Below, one piece after another: positions 22,889 through 23,026 of a DNA stretch of 23,026 nt (its first letter is position 1; each line of letters begins with the position of its first letter). Origin of the DNA: a virus. Both the position numbers and the translations under genes were made by a program. The stretch spans positions 1 through 23,026 of IMG/VR virus record IMGVR_UViG_3300011114_000597, one strand, 5' to 3'. The notes under the pieces were generated by a model. It searched no databases and was not told where the DNA came from. It saw only the letters and a list, made by a program, of their open reading frames with translations.

Positions 22889-23025
22889 CACTCTTTCTCC
22901 TTCAGTAGTGCTTCTTGTGCAATTTTCTGTACTGTCATTATAGGTGGCACACCAAACTCGGGGTCTGAACGCATACTGGCAATTCTGTGCAAAGCATTTC
23001 CTCTTCGCTCAAATGCTTGGGCCAT
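22888..23025 (-). CDS. small helical protein, complete or 5'-truncated
   Basis: The frame is open from the right edge of the window; an ATG sits at 23023-23025, so the gene may be complete at 45 residues or may begin outside the window. The visible product is 'MAQAFERRGNALHRIASMRS' then 'DPEFGVPP' and 'VQKIAQEALLKEKE'. The ending resembles the gene at 21281-21484 ('AL.RIA' and 'KIA..AL.KEKE'), so these two look like paralogs. The stop overlaps the next start as TGATG. Confidence 0.55.
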   Translation of the reverse strand: MAQAFERRGNALHRIASMRSDPEFGVPPIMTVQKIAQEALLKEKE

Positions 23026-23026
23026 G

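Larger units (their letters stand above)
21075..22905 (-). repeat. recurring RBS-stop-start linker between small genes
   Basis: A 15-20 base sequence, consensus GGAGAAAGAGTGATG on the minus strand, recurs at six gene junctions: forward positions starting at 21075, 21279, 21665, 22175, 22342 and 22886. The copies at 21279 and 22886 are identical over 20 bases. Degenerate junctions at 21482, 21811 and 22605 keep only GTGATG and a purine-rich site. The sequence acts as Shine-Dalgarno, contains the upstream stop (TGA or TAA) in most copies, and ends in the next ATG. Where it is inside coding sequence it encodes the C-terminal residues KEKE or a close variant. Confidence 0.85.

Noticed and set aside
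21075-22905. CRISPR-like or operator-repeat reading of the recurring GGAGAAAGAGTGATG sequence.
   Set aside because: Spacing is irregular and each copy sits exactly at a stop/start junction with a Shine-Dalgarno position, so a translation linker explains it better.

Overview
The window is part of the genome of a double-stranded DNA tailed phage (Caudoviricetes), most likely a short-tailed podovirus with P22-like neck and nozzle proteins. Evidence for this is a P22 gp4/T7 gp11-like adaptor, a P22 gp10-like DNA-stabilization/nozzle protein, two very large ejection-type virion proteins, tail-fibre proteins and a holin/endolysin lysis set, all tightly packed with 1-14 bp overlaps. Portal, terminase and major capsid genes are not seen and would be expected upstream of position 1. 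The 3TM holin, GH108 endolysin and a small lipoprotein point to a Gram-negative host. An alphaproteobacterium is plausible because related holins occur in gene transfer agents, but this is inference. No tRNA, rRNA, integrase, IS or CRISPR was seen, and no stretch above 300 bases lacks a gene.

Region 1 (1-19621, + strand) is one long late transcription unit. It runs: the 3' end of a structural protein; a neck adaptor; a zinc-ribbon protein starting with GTG; a repeat-rich tail fibre; two small proteins; a second fibre-like protein; a small structural protein; a run of membrane proteins plus lipoprotein, holin and endolysin (6868-8795); a second adaptor-like protein; the nozzle protein with a large beta-repeat insertion; a small virion protein; a glycine-motif protein; a GNAT acetyltransferase; the 1229-residue protein with an internal S74 chaperone/protease domain and a lytic-transglycosylase-like domain; a 661-residue partner protein; and a 56-residue terminal gene rich in hairpins.

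Region 2 (19618-23025, - strand) is an opposing operon of 14 small genes that converges on region 1, the two strands sharing the bases TTAA as stop codons. The right part (21075-23025) is an array of very small proteins, several of them paralogous coiled-coil proteins. They are joined by a recurring linker, GGAGAAAGAGTGATG or close variants, which acts at once as Shine-Dalgarno, stop codon and next start codon, and so forces the C-terminal peptide KEKE. Several of these genes are under 60 codons. The left three genes (19618-20843) were not recognised.

Working model: the + strand unit makes the neck, nozzle, fibres, ejection apparatus and lysis proteins late in infection. The - strand unit probably carries early or accessory functions. 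The most unusual features are the internal S74 domain in an ejection-type protein, the beta-repeat modules shared between nozzle and fibre, and the linker-joined array of paralogous mini-genes.
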